The position numbers and the translations under genes were made by a program. The notes below the pieces were generated by a model that ran no database searches, was not told the origin of the DNA, and saw nothing but the letters and a program-made list of their open reading frames with translations. Below are positions 1 through 8,315 of a stretch of 64,000 nucleotides of DNA, one piece after another. The DNA comes from Pacificoceanicola onchidii (lineage in GTDB: Bacteria > Pseudomonadota > Alphaproteobacteria > Rhodobacterales > Rhodobacteraceae), in assembly GCF_004804335.1 (NCBI RefSeq), contig NZ_SRXY01000007.1, positions 248,001-312,000 on the forward strand. The letters run 5' to 3'. Each line of letters begins with the position of its first letter. Positions within the stretch are counted from its first letter, which is position 1.

Positions 1-1
1 G

Positions 2-328
2 GTGGGCCAGATGGCCGAGGCCATAGACAAGGGCGACTCGCTGATCCTTTTCCCCGAAGGCACCCGCAACATGGGGGATACGCCGCTGCTGCCGTTCAAA
101 TCCGGGCTGTTTCACCTCGCGGAGCGCTGCCCGGAGGTCGATCTGGTGCCGGTCTGGATTGATAATCTCAACAACGTCATGCCCAAGGGCGAGGTGATCC
201 CGATCCCGCTTTTGTGCACCGTGACCTTTGGCGCGCCGCTGGAGCGCGCGCCGGACGAGGACAAGGCGGCATTCCTGAAACGGGCCGAGGCGGCCCTGCT
301 GGCATTGGCGCCGGGAGACGAGACATGA
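2..328 (+). CDS. Lysophospholipid (1-acylglycerol-3-phosphate type) acyltransferase, 5' truncated by window edge
   Basis: This is the C-terminal 108 residues of a PlsC-type acyltransferase; the real start lies left of the window. The FPEGTRN block near the beginning is the conserved substrate-binding motif of the family (motif III); the catalytic HX4D motif must lie upstream and cannot be seen. Family members transfer an acyl chain to lysophosphatidate at the inner membrane. Its stop overlaps the start of the CdsA-like gene (ATGA), so the two are translationally coupled, and a CDP-alcohol transferase gene follows. The three-gene set suggests a dedicated phospholipid pathway, and the true substrate is unknown. 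Confidence 0.85.
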   Translation: MGQMAEAIDKGDSLILFPEGTRNMGDTPLLPFKSGLFHLAERCPEVDLVPVWIDNLNNVMPKGEVIPIPLLCTVTFGAPLERAPDEDKAAFLKRAEAALLALAPGDET

Positions 329-1266
329 CAGCCCCTGCTGAATTTCTGCAACTGATGGCCGGGGTGCTGGGCATCCTTCTTGTCGCCTCTGTCATCGGGT
401 TTGTGCTGAGCCTGAAGCTGAACCGGGACGGCAGCAATGCGACGATTGAAAACCTCAATGCCCGGATCAAGGCGTGGTGGGCCATGGTGGCGCTTCTGGG
501 GCTTGCCATGCTGGCGGGGCGCACCGGGGTTCTGATCCTCTTTGGCCTGCTGAGCTTTGCTGCCTTGCGTGAGTTCCTGACTCTGACGGAAAAACGCCGG
601 GCCGATCACTACGCGCTGGCGGGCAGCTTCTTCATCATCCTGCCGCTGCAATACGTGTTTATCGGCATGGGTTGGTACGGGATGTATTCGATTTTCATCC
701 CTGTCTACGCGTTTTTGTTCCTGCCGATTGTGGCGGTGCTGCGCGGTGAGACGGACCGGTTCCTGATGCGTATCGCGGAGACGCAATGGGCGCTGATGAT
801 CTGTGTTTTTGCTGCCTCTCACGTGCCAGCCCTGCTGACGCTCGATATTCCCGGTTTCGAAGGCAAATCCATCCTGCTGATCGCGTTTCTCGTCTTCACC
901 GTGCAGTTTTCCGACGTGATGCAATACGTCTGGGGCAAGCTGCTGGGCCGCCGGAAGATCGCGCCGAAGCTGTCGCCCTCAAAGACTTGGGAAGGGTTTG
1001 TCGGCGGGGTTCTGACCGCCTCGCTTGCAGGGGCTTTCCTGTGGTGGCTGACGCCGTTTGCCCCGTGGCAAGCGTTCTTGATGGCGCTGGTTGTGACCCT
1101 GATGGGGTTCTTTGGCGGGCTGGTGATGTCGGCGATTAAGCGGGACAAGGGAATCAAGGATTGGGGCCATCTGATTGCCGGGCATGGCGGCTTTGTCGAC
1201 CGGCTCGATTCGGTGGTCTTCTCTGCGCCGATCTTCTTCCACCTGACCCGTTTTTTCTGGACCTGA
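325..1266 (+). CDS. CdsA-like phosphatidate cytidylyltransferase
   Basis: A 313-residue polytopic membrane protein of the CdsA family, which makes CDP-diacylglycerol from phosphatidate and CTP. The C-terminal signature is clear: SAIKRDKGIKDWG followed by GHGGFVDRLDS, matching the family pattern S-x-x-K-R-x4-K-D ... G-H-G-G-x-x-D-R-x-D-S, including the acidic metal-binding residues. I chose the ATG at 325 because it overlaps the upstream stop and the hydrophobic N-terminus follows. The CDP-alcohol transferase gene begins 3 bp after this gene ends. The set resembles the E. coli ynbABC type more than the housekeeping cdsA locus, where frr, dxr or uppS would be neighbours, so it may be an accessory paralogue. 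Confidence 0.88.
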   Translation: MTAPAEFLQLMAGVLGILLVASVIGFVLSLKLNRDGSNATIENLNARIKAWWAMVALLGLAMLAGRTGVLILFGLLSFAALREFLTLTEKRRADHYALAGSFFIILPLQYVFIGMGWYGMYSIFIPVYAFLFLPIVAVLRGETDRFLMRIAETQWALMICVFAASHVPALLTLDIPGFEGKSILLIAFLVFTVQFSDVMQYVWGKLLGRRKIAPKLSPSKTWEGFVGGVLTASLAGAFLWWLTPFAPWQAFLMALVVTLMGFFGGLVMSAIKRDKGIKDWGHLIAGHGGFVDRLDSVVFSAPIFFHLTRFFWT

Positions 1267-1269
1267 CCC

Positions 1270-1884
1270 ATGACCGAGAGCCGACGCCCCCTGAAAAGCC
1301 GCGACACCGCCCTGGCCGCGCGTGCCGCGCAAAAGCTGGCCGCGACGCATGTTACGCCAAACCAGATTTCTGCCGCATCCATCGGGTTTGCCCTGCTGGC
1401 GGGTGGCGCGTTTTGCCTGTCGGACTGGAGCGTGTGGTGGCTGCTGCTGGCGGCATTGGGCGTGCAGATGCGCCTGCTGTGCAACTTGCTCGACGGCATG
1501 GTTGCCATCGAAGGCGGCAAGAAAAGCGCCACCGGCGCGTTCTGGAACGAAGCGCCGGACAGGCTGGCGGATATTCTCATTCTGGTGGGCATGGGGTTTG
1601 GCGCGGGCATCCCGGCGCTGGGCTGGGCGGCGGCGGCTCTGGCGGTTCTGACGGCTTACGTGCGCGAACTGGGTGTCAGTGCCGGGGCGCAGGCGGATTT
1701 CAGCGGCCCGATGGCCAAACCGCACCGCATGGCGGTGGCGACGGGGGCGGCTTTGCTTGCATTGGTTTTGCCCGTTGCCTGGCCTGTGCTGGAGATCGGC
1801 CTTTGGGTGATCACGCTGGGCGCTGGGGCCACGGCTCTGCGGCGCAGCGCTCGGGTGCTAGAATGGTTGAAGCGGAACGGGTAG
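1270..1884 (+). CDS. CDP-alcohol phosphatidyltransferase family protein with altered catalytic motif
   Basis: A 204-residue membrane protein of the CDP-alcohol phosphatidyltransferase superfamily. The family motif is D-x2-D-G-x2-A-R-x8-G-x3-D-x3-D. Here residues about 74-100 read N-x2-D-G-x2-A-I-x8-G-x3-N-x3-D, so the first and third acidic residues are Asn and the Arg is Ile, while spacing is kept. Hydrophobic helices surround the motif. The gene lies 3 bp after the CdsA-like gene and should use its product, but with these substitutions either the acceptor or the activity differs from standard PgsA, PssA or Pcs enzymes. The fold assignment is firm; the reaction is unknown. Confidence 0.75.
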   Translation: MTESRRPLKSRDTALAARAAQKLAATHVTPNQISAASIGFALLAGGAFCLSDWSVWWLLLAALGVQMRLLCNLLDGMVAIEGGKKSATGAFWNEAPDRLADILILVGMGFGAGIPALGWAAAALAVLTAYVRELGVSAGAQADFSGPMAKPHRMAVATGAALLALVLPVAWPVLEIGLWVITLGAGATALRRSARVLEWLKRNG

Positions 1885-1949
1885 TGGGCGCGACGGCGAG
1901 CTCCCGGATCAACTCCGGGACGGGCGCCGCACTTTGGTTCCACAAACGA

Positions 1950-1976
1950 AAGCGGGCCGGGAAATCCCGGCCCGCT
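1950..1976. terminator. Bidirectional stem-loop between the phospholipid genes and ccoP
   Basis: GCGGGCCGGG-AAAT-CCCGGCCCGC is a perfect 10-bp GC stem with a four-base loop, extended by A/T pairs. On the minus strand it is followed by a T-rich run (TTTCGTTT). It lies between two convergent transcription units and can end both. Confidence 0.75.
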
Positions 1977-2001
1977 TCGCAGTCTGAAGGGACGTCAGAC
2001 C

Positions 2002-2889
2002 TTATTCGGAGGCTTCACCGCCGCCAAGGCCGTGCACGTAGGTGGATACGGCGCGGATCTCGGCTTCGGAGAGACGCTCGTTCCAGTTCGGCATAACGCC
2101 GTAGCGGGCGTTGTAGACCGTGTCATGCAACGTGTCGTAGTCGCCGCCATAGAGCCAGATCGCGTCATTCAGAGCAGGGGCGCCCTGATAGCGATCCCCG
2201 CTGCCGTCTTCGGCGTGACAGGACGAGCAGTTGTCGAGGTAGACGGTCTCACCGGCTGCCACCAACTCCGCGTTCTGCGGCTCGCCGCCCGACAGGGTCA
2301 TGACGTAGTTGACCACCTGGTCGATCTGTTCGCCGTCAAGCAGCTCGTCGCGACCAAAGGCCGGCATTTCGGAAACCCGCGCCCAGTCTTCGTCGATCTC
2401 CGGGTTACGGATGCCGACGGTGACGGTGGTGTGGATGTCCTCGATGGTCCCGCCCCAGAGCCAGTCGTCGTCCAGCAGGTTCGGGTAGCCCTTGGCACCA
2501 GCAGCACCGGCTCCGTGACACTGGGCGCACCAGGTCTTGAAGACGGCGGCACCGGCGTTGAGCGCATAGCCGTTGAGTTCCGCATCCGCTGCAATCTCGG
2601 TCAGCTCGACAGAGGCGAGCTTTTCGTTGATTGCGGCGTTGCTTTCCTCGACGCGGGCAATCTCTTCCGCGACTTCACCGCGGGTCGAGTAGCCCAGCAC
2701 ACCGGCCGTGGCGGAGTTCACCAGCGGCCATGCCGGATAGGCGATGGAGTAGCCGATGCCCCAGACGATACAGACGTAGAAGGTCCACAGCCACCAGCGC
2801 GGCAGAGGCTTGTTGTACTCCTGGATCCCGTCCCAGCTATGGCCGGTCGTCTCATAATCGAGATCGTCGTTTTTCTTGTTGTCACTCAT
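2002..2889 (-). CDS. ccoP: cbb3-type cytochrome c oxidase subunit III (dihaem cytochrome c)
   Basis: This 295-residue subunit passes electrons from soluble or membrane-bound cytochrome c to CcoO and the catalytic CcoN. It has one N-terminal membrane segment (residues about 31-60, rich in Trp) and two cytochrome c domains with haem motifs CAQCH and CSSCH, plus the EMPAFG and GVMPNW methionine ligand regions typical of CcoP. It is the last gene of ccoNOQP on the minus strand and is followed by a stem-loop. The ccoGHIS maturation genes that often follow in Rhodobacterales are not here. Confidence 0.97.
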   Translation of the reverse strand: MSDNKKNDDLDYETTGHSWDGIQEYNKPLPRWWLWTFYVCIVWGIGYSIAYPAWPLVNSATAGVLGYSTRGEVAEEIARVEESNAAINEKLASVELTEIAADAELNGYALNAGAAVFKTWCAQCHGAGAAGAKGYPNLLDDDWLWGGTIEDIHTTVTVGIRNPEIDEDWARVSEMPAFGRDELLDGEQIDQVVNYVMTLSGGEPQNAELVAAGETVYLDNCSSCHAEDGSGDRYQGAPALNDAIWLYGGDYDTLHDTVYNARYGVMPNWNERLSEAEIRAVSTYVHGLGGGEASE

Positions 2890-2901
2890 GTCCCGGCCTC
2901 C

Positions 2902-3069
2902 TTATTCGGCGGGTTTGTCATCGTGGCGGAACGGGATGTTCGCGGTATCCGTGTGGACCGCTTTGGATCCGGGCCGAAGGGCCCAGATCACGATCCCCAT
3001 GAAGAAGGCGAACATGCCCAGAAGCGCCCAGCTGTCTGCGAGCTCACGCAGGAAGGAATACTGTTCCAT
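2902..3069 (-). CDS. ccoQ: cbb3-type oxidase small subunit CcoQ
   Basis: A 55-residue protein that I read directly from the sequence between ccoO and ccoP. It starts MEQYSFLREL, has a single hydrophobic segment (about residues 13-31, LGMFAFFMGIVIWAL) and ends with a polar tail HDDKPAE. Length, position and single helix fit CcoQ, which stabilises the assembled cbb3 complex. The stop lies 12 bp before the ccoP start, and the RBS of ccoP (GGAGG) overlaps the end of the gene. Short open frames are easily missed here, but no other gene fits this position. Confidence 0.93.
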   Translation of the reverse strand: MEQYSFLRELADSWALLGMFAFFMGIVIWALRPGSKAVHTDTANIPFRHDDKPAE

Positions 3070-3080
3070 AGTCTTCCCCC

Positions 3081-3809
3081 TTACCGGCTTGCGTCAGGCG
3101 TGAAGGTCGAGAAGTCGACCAGTGTGCCCAGCATTTGCAGGTAGGCGATGAGCGCGTCCGCTTCGGAGATGCCCGGCTGGCCATCGAAGTTGCGAACATT
3201 CACCTTGTCGCCGTAGCGTTCGAGCAGACCGTCAAAGTCGCTGTCCGGATCGGCCTGGGCTTTGAAGTCAGCCTGGGCAGACGCGATCATCTCTTCGCTG
3301 TAGGGCACCCCGACCATGGCGTTGGTCGCCAAAAGATCACCGATGTACTTGCCATCAATCATCTTGTTTTCGAGGTAGCCATACTTCGGCATGACCGATT
3401 CCGGCACAACGGACTGCGGATCGCGCATGTGATCGACGTGCCATTCGTCAGAATAGCGGCCGCCAACACGGGCGAGGTCCGGACCGGTGCGCTTGGAGCC
3501 CCACTGGAACGGGTGGTCGTACTGGCTTTCGGCCGCGAGGCTGTAGTGGCCGTAACGCTCCACCTCGTCGCGCATCGGGCGGATCATCTGGCTGTGGCAG
3601 ACGTAGCAGCCTTCGCGCAGGTAGATCTCCTTGCCCGCCATTTCGAGCGGGGTGTAGGGGCGCATGCCTTCGACATCCTCGATGGTGTTGTCGAGGTAGA
3701 AGAGCGGCACGATCTGAACGATGCCCCCGATGGTCACCGCCAGGAAGGCGAAGACGGCCAGCAGGGTTACGTTCTTTTCAAGGATCGCGTGTTTATCAAG
3801 AATTGCCAT
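3081..3809 (-). CDS. ccoO: cbb3-type cytochrome c oxidase subunit II (monohaem)
   Basis: A 242-residue membrane-anchored cytochrome c subunit. The N-terminal hydrophobic segment at about residues 14-37 ([15 protein letters not shown]) anchors it, and the haem-binding motif CYVCH is at residues about 68-72 within [14 protein letters not shown], a CcoO hallmark. It receives electrons from CcoP and delivers them to CcoN. The start is 14 bp after the ccoN stop with a GGAGG ribosome site, so it belongs to the ccoNOQP operon. Confidence 0.97.
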   Translation of the reverse strand: MAILDKHAILEKNVTLLAVFAFLAVTIGGIVQIVPLFYLDNTIEDVEGMRPYTPLEMAGKEIYLREGCYVCHSQMIRPMRDEVERYGHYSLAAESQYDHPFQWGSKRTGPDLARVGGRYSDEWHVDHMRDPQSVVPESVMPKYGYLENKMIDGKYIGDLLATNAMVGVPYSEEMIASAQADFKAQADPDSDFDGLLERYGDKVNVRNFDGQPGISEADALIAYLQMLGTLVDFSTFTPDASR

Positions 3810-3823
3810 GTGTCCGGTCCTCC

Positions 3824-5437
3824 TTATTCGGCCGGCGTGGCGTGAGCGGCGGCGGCATCGGCTTCAACAGCCGGGGCGCGACGCGCGGTCATCCACAAGT
3901 TATAGCACATGATCAGGGCACCAGCGAGGAACAGCACGCCCCCGAGGCCACGCACAACGTACATCGGGAACTTCGCGCCAACGGTGTCGGCAAAGGAGTT
4001 CACGAGGAAGCCATTGGCGTCCACTTCGCGCCACATCAGGCCTTCCATGATGCCGGTCACCCACATGGATGCGGCGTAGAAGACGATGCCGATGGTGGCG
4101 AGCCAGAAGTGCCAGGACACGAGGCTGAGCGAGTAGAGACGCTCACGGTTCCACAGCTTCGGCACAAGGTAGTACAGAGCGCCAAAGGTGATCATGCCGT
4201 TCCAGCCAAGCGCGCCGGAGTGCACGTGACCAATGGTCCAGTCGGTGTAGTGCGACAGCGAGTTCACGGCGCGGATCGACATCATCGGACCTTCGAAGGT
4301 CGACATGCCGTAGAAGCCGACGGAAATCACCATCATGCGGATCACGGGATCGGTGCGGAGCTTGTCCCATGCGCCCGAGAGCGTCATCAGACCGTTGATC
4401 ATACCACCCCAGGACGGCATCCAGAGCACAACCGAGAACACCATGCCCAAGGTCGAAGCCCAGTCAGGCAGCGCGGTGTAGTGCAGGTGGTGCGGACCGG
4501 CCCAGATATAGATGAAGATCAGCGCCCAGAAGTGGATGATCGACAGCTTGTAGGAGAACACCGGACGTTCGGCCTGCTTGGGGATAAAGTAGTACATCAT
4601 CCCGAGGAAGCCCGCGGTCAGGAAGAAGCCCACGGCGTTGTGGCCGTACCACCACTGAACCATGGCGTCCTGCACACCGGAGAAGACCTGAACGGACTTG
4701 GAGCCCCAGATCGAGACCGGAATGGCGATGTTGTTGAACAGGTGCAGCATGGCAACTGTCAGGATGAACGACAGGAAGAACCAGTTGGCCACGTAGATGT
4801 GCGGCTCCTTGCGCTTCACGATCGTGCCGACGAAGACGGCGAGGTAAGCCACCCAGACGATGGTCAGCCACCAGTCAACGTACCACTCGGGTTCGGCGTA
4901 TTCCTTGGCGTGGGTCGAGCCGAGCAGGTAGCCGGTCGCCGCGAGGACGATCACCAGCTGGTAGCCCCAGAATACGAACCAGGCGAGATTGCCGCCCCAG
5001 AGGCGGGCGGCGGAGGTGCGCTGAACCACGTAGAAGGATGTTGCGATCAGGGCGTTGCCGCCAAACGCAAAAATCACCGCGGAGGTGTGCAGCGGACGCA
5101 GACGCCCGAAGTTGGCGAAACCCTGTGCCCAGTCAAAGTTGAGCGCCGGGAAGGCCAGCTGGAATGCGATAAAGGTGCCGACAAGGAAGCCCACGGCCCC
5201 CCAGAAGGCGGTTGCGATCACGCCGGCGCGGATCACGCCGTCCATGTATTCGTTTTGCGGATGCACCGTCACCGTGTCTTCGTCGGTGTTCCGGAGAACC
5301 CAGATGAACAGGCCGCCCGACACCAGCAAGATGATGAAGGCGTGCACCTGATAAGCCAGATCGCGGGCATAGTTGGTCGCGACCATCGCAAAGATCGCCA
5401 CCAAACCAAGCACCACGAGCTTGATATAATTCGACAT
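3824..5437 (-). CDS. ccoN: cbb3-type cytochrome c oxidase subunit I (catalytic haem-copper subunit)
   Basis: CcoN reduces oxygen to water with high affinity and pumps protons in the inner membrane. The 537-residue protein has about 12 membrane segments and the haem-copper oxidase histidines, for example in [28 protein letters not shown] and [16 protein letters not shown] chose the ATG at 5437 because AAGGGACG sits at ribosome-binding distance; a start nine codons upstream is possible but lacks support. The gene is divergent from the universal stress protein gene, and a perfect FNR box lies about 100 bp upstream, consistent with induction at low oxygen. Confidence 0.97.
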   Translation of the reverse strand: MSNYIKLVVLGLVAIFAMVATNYARDLAYQVHAFIILLVSGGLFIWVLRNTDEDTVTVHPQNEYMDGVIRAGVIATAFWGAVGFLVGTFIAFQLAFPALNFDWAQGFANFGRLRPLHTSAVIFAFGGNALIATSFYVVQRTSAARLWGGNLAWFVFWGYQLVIVLAATGYLLGSTHAKEYAEPEWYVDWWLTIVWVAYLAVFVGTIVKRKEPHIYVANWFFLSFILTVAMLHLFNNIAIPVSIWGSKSVQVFSGVQDAMVQWWYGHNAVGFFLTAGFLGMMYYFIPKQAERPVFSYKLSIIHFWALIFIYIWAGPHHLHYTALPDWASTLGMVFSVVLWMPSWGGMINGLMTLSGAWDKLRTDPVIRMMVISVGFYGMSTFEGPMMSIRAVNSLSHYTDWTIGHVHSGALGWNGMITFGALYYLVPKLWNRERLYSLSLVSWHFWLATIGIVFYAASMWVTGIMEGLMWREVDANGFLVNSFADTVGAKFPMYVVRGLGGVLFLAGALIMCYNLWMTARRAPAVEADAAAAHATPAE

Positions 5438-5530
5438 TTTTCGTCCCTTCGTCTGAACCTGCACGATTCGGAGTCCCGGCAGGCGGTTTTTAGACTGGGA
5501 GGGTTTTGCGTTGTCCCGGGAAAAGTAACC

Positions 5531-5544
5531 TTGATCTGCATCAA
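5531..5544. promoter_or_regulatory. FNR box (ccoN side)
   Basis: TTGATCTGCATCAA is a perfect match to the FNR/FnrL consensus TTGAT-N4-ATCAA. It is centred about 100 bp upstream of ccoN, which places a class II start site (-41.5) roughly 60 nt before the ccoN ATG. FnrL itself is encoded about 2.7 kb away. Confidence 0.88.
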
Positions 5545-5562
5545 TGGATTTCCGGTTGTCTC

Positions 5563-5576
5563 TTGATGCGTATCAA
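5563..5576. promoter_or_regulatory. FNR box (universal stress protein side)
   Basis: TTGATGCGTATCAA is a second perfect TTGAT-N4-ATCAA palindrome, centred 32 bp from the first. It is 67 bp before the usp ATG, which fits an activating position for the plus-strand gene. The pair suggests one box for each divergent promoter, though either box could act on both genes. Confidence 0.87.
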
Positions 5577-5642
5577 AGTGCGGCAATCTGCGCCCGGGTT
5601 AGCGTCTTACAATCAGACCATTCATGCGACCGAGGAAACGCC

Positions 5643-6482
5643 ATGAGTTACAAGACTATACTGACAGTCGTTACGGACCCCGATCTCGCGGAAAGCATCG
5701 TCAGCCATGCCGCAGCGGTGGCGCAGGGCGCGCATGCCCATCTGGATGTCGTCTGCTTTGGCGTCGACCGGACCCAGACCGGGTATTACTACGCCGGGGC
5801 GAACGCGATGGTGCTTCAGGAAACCCTGAACCGTGCCACGACAGAGGCCGAAGCGCTGGCCGCGCAGGTGCGGGAGGTGCTGGGCCGGTTCGAGCTGCGC
5901 TGGAGCGTGGAACATGGCGTGGCACAACTGGCGGACATCGGGCGGCACGTCGCGGCGCGCGCCCGCTTCGCGGATCTGGTTGTCCTGCCCAAACCCTATG
6001 GCAAGAATCACGGGGTCGAGCTTGAGCCGGTGATCGAAGGCGCGATGTTCGAAGGTCAGGTGCCGGTGGTCGTGGTGCCCGACGATGTCGATCCGCCTTC
6101 TGCCCCGAAACGTGTGGTGATTGGTTGGAACGAAAGCGCCGAGGCGCTGCGCGCCGTGCGGGCGGCTCTGCCGGTGCTCAAGGGGGCGGAGCTTGTGCAT
6201 GTGGTGGTCATCGACCCGCCGAAACACGGCCCGAACCGCTCCGATCCCGGCGGGATGCTGTCGCAATACCTCGTCCGGCACGGGATTCGGGCGGAGATCG
6301 ACGTTCTGTCCAAGACCCTGCCGCGCGTGTCAGACGTGCTGATGCGGCATGTCACCGATGTGGGCGCTGACCTGGTGGTGATGGGAGCCTACGGGCATTC
6401 GCGTTTCCGCGAGGCGATTCTCGGCGGTGCGACGCGCAACATGCTCGAACAGGCCAATGTGACGGTCTTCATGGCGCATTAG
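5643..6482 (+). CDS. Universal stress protein family (UspA), two-domain
   Basis: A 279-residue protein with two Usp-like halves. The C-terminal half (from about residue 155, PKRVVIGWNES) is well conserved and ends with GAYGHSRFREAILGGATR, close to the ATP-binding pattern G-x2-G-x9-G-(S/T). The N-terminal half is degenerate. Usp proteins bind nucleotide and help cells survive energy or redox stress in the cytoplasm. I chose the ATG at 5643 after GAGGAAACGCC. The gene is divergent from ccoN, and an FNR box lies upstream. A usp next to ccoN is a recurrent Rhodobacterales arrangement, so a role in the low-oxygen response is likely. Confidence 0.87.
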   Translation: MSYKTILTVVTDPDLAESIVSHAAAVAQGAHAHLDVVCFGVDRTQTGYYYAGANAMVLQETLNRATTEAEALAAQVREVLGRFELRWSVEHGVAQLADIGRHVAARARFADLVVLPKPYGKNHGVELEPVIEGAMFEGQVPVVVVPDDVDPPSAPKRVVIGWNESAEALRAVRAALPVLKGAELVHVVVIDPPKHGPNRSDPGGMLSQYLVRHGIRAEIDVLSKTLPRVSDVLMRHVTDVGADLVVMGAYGHSRFREAILGGATRNMLEQANVTVFMAH

Positions 6483-6483
6483 A

Positions 6484-6579
6484 GCGTTTCCAGTTACGAT
6501 TGGATCACCAATGCTCTGCCACGCTTCGCGTTCTCAAGCCATTGGTGATGCTTGTTGATTCAATGTAAACTGGAAACGC
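6484..6579. repeat. 96-bp nested palindromic element
   Basis: Three nested stems are visible. The outer arms are GCGTTTCCAGTT (6484-6495) and AACTGGAAACGC (6568-6579). The middle arms are ATCACCAATG (6504-6513) and CATTGGTGAT (6540-6549). The inner hairpin is ACGC-TTC-GCGT (6521-6531). It begins immediately after the usp stop codon and ends 29 bp before the phzF stop, between convergent genes. It could be a mobile palindromic repeat (MITE- or REP-like) or a terminator. I found no second copy in this window. Confidence 0.7.
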
Positions 6580-6608
6580 ATTAACGCGCCTCGCCTTCGG
6601 AAAAAGAA

Positions 6609-7532
6609 TCAGTCTGGGCGCCGCACGGTGCCCTGGCTGATGGAGACGGCAGAGCCGGTCAGATGCACGGCCGTAATCTGATCGCCCTGCATGGTGACCG
6701 CAAGGTCGAGCTGCGATGCGCGGCCCATTTCCACCCCTTGGTGAAGCACAAACCGGCTCTTGCCGGCGGCAAGCGCGCCCGCCGCCTTGAGTTGCGCGGC
6801 GAGGATCGCCGTGGCGCTGCCTGTGGCCGGGTCTTCGGGAATGCCTGCGGTGGGCGAGAACATCCGCGCCCGGAAATCGCAATCGCTGCCGGGGGTATAG
6901 AGATAGGCGCTGTCGACCCCGGCGGCCTCCATGACGTCCGTCCAATGCGGCTCAATCGGGCGGGCCTTGGCCAGCGCCGCCAAATCGCGCACGGGAATAT
7001 AAAGGAAGGCAGGCCCTCCCTGCCAGAGCCCGGCCGCGTGGGTGTCAAAGCCAAGTTCCGGCTCTGTGAGCCCGACGGCGCTGGCCAAAGTGCCCGTCGG
7101 GGGCAGGGTGCCTGTCCCGGCGAAAGGCACCACCGGCGCTTTGAGTGTGGCCGAAACCGCGCCCGCCGTGCGGGTCACCGCGACAGGAACAATACCGGCC
7201 TCTTCTTCGAGCACGATCTGCTGTGTGAAGTCCCCTTCCGGCGCGGTCTCCAGAGCCAGGTGAATGGCGCAGCCGATGGTGGGATGCCCGGCGAAGGGGA
7301 TCTCTCCATCGGGAAAGAAAATCCGCACCTTGGCTGAATGCGCGGGATTCGCCGGGGTCTGAACAAAGATCGTCTCCGAGAGATTGAACTCCCGCGCGAC
7401 GATCTGCATCTGCTCCGTGCTCAGCCCGTCAGCCCTCCGAACGATAGCCAAGGGATTGCCCGCAAAGGGTTTTTCAGTGAAGACGTCGCAAGTAAAGAAA
7501 CGCAGGTCAGGCAAATACGCCGCCGTCCGCAT
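6609..7532 (-). CDS. PhzF/YddE-type isomerase or epimerase-like protein
   Basis: A 307-residue protein of the PhzF superfamily, which has two diaminopimelate-epimerase-like halves. Family marks are the N-terminal CDVFTEKPFAGNPLA, the catalytic Glu in FNLSET (residue 53), DGEIPFAGHPT and, later, DPATGSA. The best-studied member, PhzF, isomerises a phenazine precursor, but most bacterial members have no known substrate and there is no phenazine operon here. The ATG lies 26 bp inside the 3' end of fnrL on the same strand, so translation is probably coupled to fnrL. Confidence 0.88.
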   Translation of the reverse strand: MRTAAYLPDLRFFTCDVFTEKPFAGNPLAIVRRADGLSTEQMQIVAREFNLSETIFVQTPANPAHSAKVRIFFPDGEIPFAGHPTIGCAIHLALETAPEGDFTQQIVLEEEAGIVPVAVTRTAGAVSATLKAPVVPFAGTGTLPPTGTLASAVGLTEPELGFDTHAAGLWQGGPAFLYIPVRDLAALAKARPIEPHWTDVMEAAGVDSAYLYTPGSDCDFRARMFSPTAGIPEDPATGSATAILAAQLKAAGALAAGKSRFVLHQGVEMGRASQLDLAVTMQGDQITAVHLTGSAVSISQGTVRRPD

Positions 7533-8253
7533 CGTCTCCGGCCTCTTCGAGCAGGCGCGTCAGGTCCGGGATCGTCACGTGGCGCTTGCCTTCAAGATGG
7601 ATCACACCGTCCCGCTTGAGCGCGGAAATCTGGCGGCTGACCGTTTCCAGCGTCAGGCCAAGATAGTCGGCCATCGCCTCCCGTGTGAGAGGCAGATCAA
7701 ACACCAGCGGCCCGTCAGAGCCCTTGAGTTTGAGGGACGCATCGCGGCGGGCAATGATCGACAGCAGCGAAGCAATCTTCTCGCGCGCGGTCTTGCGCCC
7801 GAGCACCAGCATCCATTCGCGCGCGGCATCCAGCTCGTCCAAAGTCATTTCGAGCAGGCGCTGGGCGATGTGGGGCGTGCGCAGCATCAGGTCCTCGAAC
7901 GGGGACTTGCGGAAGCAGCACATCACCAGATCGGTGGTGGCGACGACGTCATAGGCCGCGCAGTCGCGCCCCGGACGGCCCACGAAGTCCGACGGCAGCA
8001 AAAGGCCCACCATCTGGGTGCGGCCATCTTCCATGGTCTGGGTCAGGCTGGCGATGCCGGACACGACGGAGCCGACGAAGTCCATGCGGTCGCCTGACCA
8101 GATCACCGTCTGGCCCGCTTCGAACTTGCGATAGTACTTGATGTCCTCAAGCAGCTCGAGTTCGTCGGTCTCACAGCGTGCGCAAACGGCCCGATGCCTG
8201 ATCGGGCACGAATCGCATTGTTGCGAGACGGCAAGACTGCGTTCGTTTAGCAT
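7507..8253 (-). CDS. fnrL: FNR-type oxygen-sensing transcription regulator FnrL
   Basis: FnrL is the Crp/Fnr-family [4Fe-4S] oxygen sensor of Rhodobacterales. Cysteines 13, 16, 24 and 27 (CDSCPIRHRAVCARC) and Cys98 are candidates for cluster ligands. A cAMP-receptor-like beta barrel follows, then a C-terminal helix-turn-helix (MADYLGLTLETVSRQISALK), whose E-x2-S-R recognition residues read TTGAT half-sites. I chose the ATG at 8253, giving 248 residues, the usual length. The longer frame would start with TTG at 8280, inside an FNR box. The gene is divergent from hemN, and the box between them suggests autoregulation. The end overlaps the phzF-like gene by 26 bp. Confidence 0.96.
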   Translation of the reverse strand: MLNERSLAVSQQCDSCPIRHRAVCARCETDELELLEDIKYYRKFEAGQTVIWSGDRMDFVGSVVSGIASLTQTMEDGRTQMVGLLLPSDFVGRPGRDCAAYDVVATTDLVMCCFRKSPFEDLMLRTPHIAQRLLEMTLDELDAAREWMLVLGRKTAREKIASLLSIIARRDASLKLKGSDGPLVFDLPLTREAMADYLGLTLETVSRQISALKRDGVIHLEGKRHVTIPDLTRLLEEAGDDADGGVFA

Positions 8254-8266
8254 CGGGGCACCCGTG

Positions 8267-8280
8267 TTGATCTGGGTCAA
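8267..8280. promoter_or_regulatory. FNR box between fnrL and hemN
   Basis: TTGATCTGGGTCAA matches TTGA-N6-TCAA. It is 13 bp from the fnrL ATG, so binding would block rather than activate fnrL, and its centre is 42 bp before the hemN ATG. A class II activated hemN transcript would therefore be nearly leaderless. Confidence 0.8.
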
Positions 8281-8315
8281 TGTCTTCTACCTAGTATGCG
8301 CTTAACCGTACGCGT

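Noticed and set aside
3803-5566. 587-codon open frame on the plus strand opposite ccoN
   Set aside because: ccoN is an unmistakable oxidase subunit on the minus strand. The opposite frame is a high-GC shadow rich in His, Arg and Glu, with no domain and no ribosome site.
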